Part shown: positions 43,672-46,217 of the stretch, piece after piece
Position numbering within the stretch: the stretch's first letter is position 1
Layout: every line of letters begins with the position of its first letter
Source of the DNA: Flammeovirgaceae bacterium BBD 1991-12
GTDB lineage: Bacteria > Bacteroidota > Bacteroidia > Cytophagales > Cyclobacteriaceae
Assembly: GCA_001657315.1 (NCBI GenBank)
Contig: LYSV01000065.1
Coordinates: 1-46,217 of the forward strand
DNA: 46,217 nucleotides
Reading direction: 5' to 3'
Translations under genes and position numbers: made by a program
The notes under the pieces: model-generated
Databases searched by the model: none
What the model was told of the DNA's origin: nothing
Seen by the model: the letters and a program-made list of their open reading frames with translations, nothing else

Positions 43672-44979
43672 TTATCTAATCAAATTAAGTTTTTTTAACC
43701 GGCTGTAGCCGTATACCAGTATGAAAACACTAACGATCAATGTGGTCGTCAATGTTGAATAAGCAATGCCTATTACCCCCCAAATATTAAAAAACACTAG
43801 ATTGAATGAAATATTGAGTACTGCACGTGTCGCTGCAAATATCAGGTTAACTCTCTCATTGTAAGAAGCCTGCAGAGCTACTCCAATAGGCAGGATCATG
43901 AAGTCCAGACCAACCCGGTATATTAGAATAACCAGAAACTCAGCACTACTCTTGAAGTTTTTACCTAAAACAAGTACGATCAGGTCTTCGGCAAAGAAAC
44001 CAAGCAAATACGCAATAAATAAAACAGGGATACCAAAAAGCAGAGAATAAAATATCAAGGTGGTTCCCCTGATCCCTTCGGAATTAATCTTTTTTGCCGT
44101 TACCGGAAAAATTGACAAGATCACTGAATTTCTCAGAACGCCAAGCTTGCTTACAAGATTAAAGGCCACAGCATAAATCCCCACAAGATATTCGGTCGTC
44201 AGTAATGACAGCATGAAAATGTCAATTCTTGAGGAAAGGACATTCAGATTATTCAACAGACTAAAATTGAACCCCTGGGAAAAATATTTTCGGTCGAAAT
44301 GGGTATTCAGCTTAATTCTGAAGTCATGTCTGACATTTAAATATTTATACTTTGCCAATGAAGAGATTGCAGGGACCAACATCTGACTGATTATGATCGC
44401 TAATACTCCCAAACCCGCTTCAATCAATAAAATAGCAAGCCCGAAAAGGAAAATTGCCTCAGCTATGACAAATACAGAGGTCAAACGGTATTTTAATCTG
44501 GCCTGGAATAAGGCATTTAAGGATTGATTAAAAGATTGGATCAGAATAGAAAAGCTAAATATGGATATCAGAATATTGATTTCCCTTTCATAACCTGTGA
44601 AAGCAAGTGATATAAAGCAAACAGTCAGTGCAAGAATTATGAATACCAGCCTGATCCCATAGGAATCGTTATACACTTCGGTACTTTTTGATTCATCCAA
44701 ACTTGCTTCCCGTAAGATAACCTTATTGATACCCGAAAATGAAAAAATACCTACTACAGAAATAAAGGACACGACTATATTGTATACTCCATAGTCAACG
44801 GGTCCCAATACTCGTGAATAATAGATAAATGCAACAAAATTTATTAGGGTAGCAATTGAATTTGCCGAGGAATATATAAATGAGTTTTGTAGTGCCTTTA
44901 TTAAGTTTCTGCTTTTAAAAAAGTGATTAAGCATAAATCTAATTCGGCTACTTATCTTTTGAACAAGCGGGAAAACCAA
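43672..44979 (-). CDS. wzx: Wzx-like polysaccharide flippase
   Basis: A 435-residue integral membrane protein with about twelve to fourteen predicted helices and the polysaccharide-biosynthesis flippase pattern (FIYYSRVLGPVDYGVYNIVV near the N-terminus). Wzx flips the lipid-linked repeat unit to the periplasmic face. The given start overlaps the Wzc gene by 28 bases; a second ATG at 44934 (MLNHFFKSRNLIK) would avoid the overlap and is also plausible. It abuts sulfotransferase 3 directly. Confidence 0.9.
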   Translation of the reverse strand: MVFPLVQKISSRIRFMLNHFFKSRNLIKALQNSFIYSSANSIATLINFVAFIYYSRVLGPVDYGVYNIVVSFISVVGIFSFSGINKVILREASLDESKSTEVYNDSYGIRLVFIILALTVCFISLAFTGYEREINILISIFSFSILIQSFNQSLNALFQARLKYRLTSVFVIAEAIFLFGLAILLIEAGLGVLAIIISQMLVPAISSLAKYKYLNVRHDFRIKLNTHFDRKYFSQGFNFSLLNNLNVLSSRIDIFMLSLLTTEYLVGIYAVAFNLVSKLGVLRNSVILSIFPVTAKKINSEGIRGTTLIFYSLLFGIPVLFIAYLLGFFAEDLIVLVLGKNFKSSAEFLVILIYRVGLDFMILPIGVALQASYNERVNLIFAATRAVLNISFNLVFFNIWGVIGIAYSTLTTTLIVSVFILVYGYSRLKKLNLIR

Positions 44980-46217
44980 TTCTTCGACCCATTATCTTCA
45001 GCATAATAGCCATAACCATAGCCATAACCATAGCCGTAACCATAGCTGTAGTTCTGTCTTCTCATATCTACATCGTTAAACAGAATGGCAAGGTTTTTAA
45101 CTTTCTGGCTGTTATAAAAGTCATTTAAATTATTTAGATAGCCTTTTAGACTATAGTCCTGCCGAATCATAAAGATGTTTATGTCAGAGTATTTCATCAG
45201 TTCAAGTCCGTCGGACAGAATACCGATAGGTGGAGTATCTATTATAATGTAGTCATACCGTTCTCTCAATTCATCAATAAGCTGGGAGAATTTTGGACTT
45301 AATATAAGTTCAGACGGATTGGGAGGCACATCACCTGCTACGATCAAGTCAAGATTTTCCTGATTGGTCTTGTTCACGACATCATCTACCCCTACCAGTC
45401 CGGCGAGGTAATTGCTCAATCCGACCGATGAATGAATTTCAAATTCACGATTTGACGTAGGTTTGCGCATATCCGTGTTCAGCAGGACAACCCTTTCGCC
45501 GGTAATAGAAAAAACATAGGCAAGGTTTTTTGCGCAAAATGTTTTTCCTTCCCCACTTATGGAGGAGGTGATCAATACTATTTCAGATGTCTTTCCATTA
45601 TTGGTCATGTAACGCAGGTTAGACCTGATCGTTCTGAACGATTCCGAAATGGCAGATTTTGGATTCCTGTCTATTACTAAATCCGACTTAATTTTACTGT
45701 GTCCAATATAACCGAGCAATGGTATCGGCGTTAGCCTGAATATATCCTCTTTTGACCTGATCCTGTTATCGAAGTAATCCAGAAGAATTATTAACAACGA
45801 CGGAATAACAACACCCAAAAAACCAGCTATTGTATAATTCTTTAATGGTTGAGGTTTTACCGGCCGGCCTTCTACCATAGCGGCATCTATCAATTTGATA
45901 TCTGATGTGTTGGATGATTTGGTTATACCAGCTTCAGCTCTCTTTTCGAGGAGAAAAACATAAAGCGTTTCACTGAGGTTGTAAAGCCTTTGAATATTTA
46001 CCAACTCACGTTCAACCTCCGGCAGATTTCTCAAATCGTCAAGAATTTGCCTCGATTGATCGTCTATGTTGTTCATATTCAATTCATTCGATTTATTGAT
46101 GTTATCAATACTTTTTAAGAGGTTAAATTTCAGTTCATTCAGCTGGATATAGCTATCCTTGTATATCGGATTATTCTCATTGAGTCTCAAAAGTTTTATT
46201 TTTTTCTGAATGTCCAA
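44952..46217 (-). CDS. wzc: Wzc-type polysaccharide tyrosine autokinase (partial, C-terminal part)
   Basis: 421 residues are seen and the N-terminus lies beyond the window. The visible part contains the end of the periplasmic coiled-coil/GNVR region, one membrane helix (about 127-146, IAGFLGVVIPSLLIILLDYF) and the BY-kinase domain: Walker A SSISGEGKTF, Walker A' LLNTDMRKP (where many members read ID-AD), and Walker B YIIIDTPP. The tail has a tyrosine cluster of alternating Gly-Tyr (YGYGYGYGYGYGYY) that serves as autophosphorylation sites in this family. It controls chain length and export. It is the first visible gene of the locus. Confidence 0.93.
   Translation of the reverse strand: MDIQKKIKLLRLNENNPIYKDSYIQLNELKFNLLKSIDNINKSNELNMNNIDDQSRQILDDLRNLPEVERELVNIQRLYNLSETLYVFLLEKRAEAGITKSSNTSDIKLIDAAMVEGRPVKPQPLKNYTIAGFLGVVIPSLLIILLDYFDNRIRSKEDIFRLTPIPLLGYIGHSKIKSDLVIDRNPKSAISESFRTIRSNLRYMTNNGKTSEIVLITSSISGEGKTFCAKNLAYVFSITGERVVLLNTDMRKPTSNREFEIHSSVGLSNYLAGLVGVDDVVNKTNQENLDLIVAGDVPPNPSELILSPKFSQLIDELRERYDYIIIDTPPIGILSDGLELMKYSDINIFMIRQDYSLKGYLNNLNDFYNSQKVKNLAILFNDVDMRRQNYSYGYGYGYGYGYGYYAEDNGSKNWFSRLFKR
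45003..45050. repeat. Six-base tandem repeat coding the Gly-Tyr tail of Wzc
   Basis: The plus strand repeats ATAACC/ATAGCC-type six-base units about seven times, coding alternating Tyr and Gly on the minus strand. Being multiples of three, unit gains or losses would change the number of tyrosines without breaking the frame. Confidence 0.65.

Overview
The window looks like chromosomal DNA from a Bacteroidota bacterium, most likely a Cytophagales-type marine or soil lineage (inference). The signs are a T9SS-type C-terminal sorting region on a secreted repeat protein, a DUF6089/PorG-like outer-membrane barrel, several promoters with the Bacteroidota -33 TTG / -7 TAnnTTTG pattern, a NUDIX-fold sugar regulator, and an absence of strong Shine-Dalgarno sequences.

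Region 1 (1-9.4 kb) is a patchwork of small units. It holds a large lipoprotein that fuses a degenerate calcineurin-like phosphoesterase, a kinase-like middle region and an Omp85-type barrel; a membrane protein with a PycTM-like (DUF5706) C-terminus and an apparently dead HD domain; an FlK-like thioesterase; a WG-repeat protein; an AbiE type IV toxin-antitoxin pair bracketed by two copies of a DUF1801 3' end; and an ArsR-SRPBCC pair. A cloverleaf-shaped intergenic repeat at 9485-9595 separates it from the next block.

Region 2 (9.7-14.8 kb) is a xylose catabolic operon on the minus strand (sugar/H+ symporter, xylulokinase, xylose isomerase). It is divergent from a NUDIX-winged-helix regulator whose NUDIX catalytic box is degenerate, which fits a sugar-sensing repressor.

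Region 3 (14.9-20 kb) is housekeeping: mtaB, a Bcp peroxiredoxin, a LolD/MacB-type ABC ATPase, sucC, tRNA-Arg(TCG) with a terminator, and a PorG-like barrel.

Region 4 (20.2-46.2 kb, all minus strand, 23 genes mostly overlapping or abutting) is an exopolysaccharide or capsule locus. Reading in the direction of transcription: Wzc-type tyrosine autokinase (5' end outside the window), Wzx flippase, three sulfotransferases each overlapping a glycosyltransferase, a methyltransferase, an SDR sugar-nucleotide enzyme, a Wzy-like polymerase, a frameshifted formyltransferase, an ATP-grasp ligase, two more glycosyltransferases, an initiating sugar transferase, a HAD phosphatase, a LmbE/PIG-L deacetylase, a T9SS-type ELWxxDGT/FnIII surface protein, and a terminal module of two aminotransferases, a second sugar transferase and a membrane 4,6-dehydratase resembling PglF/PglE/PglC. 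The genes together predict a Wzx/Wzy-dependent, sulfated and amino-sugar-containing polysaccharide.
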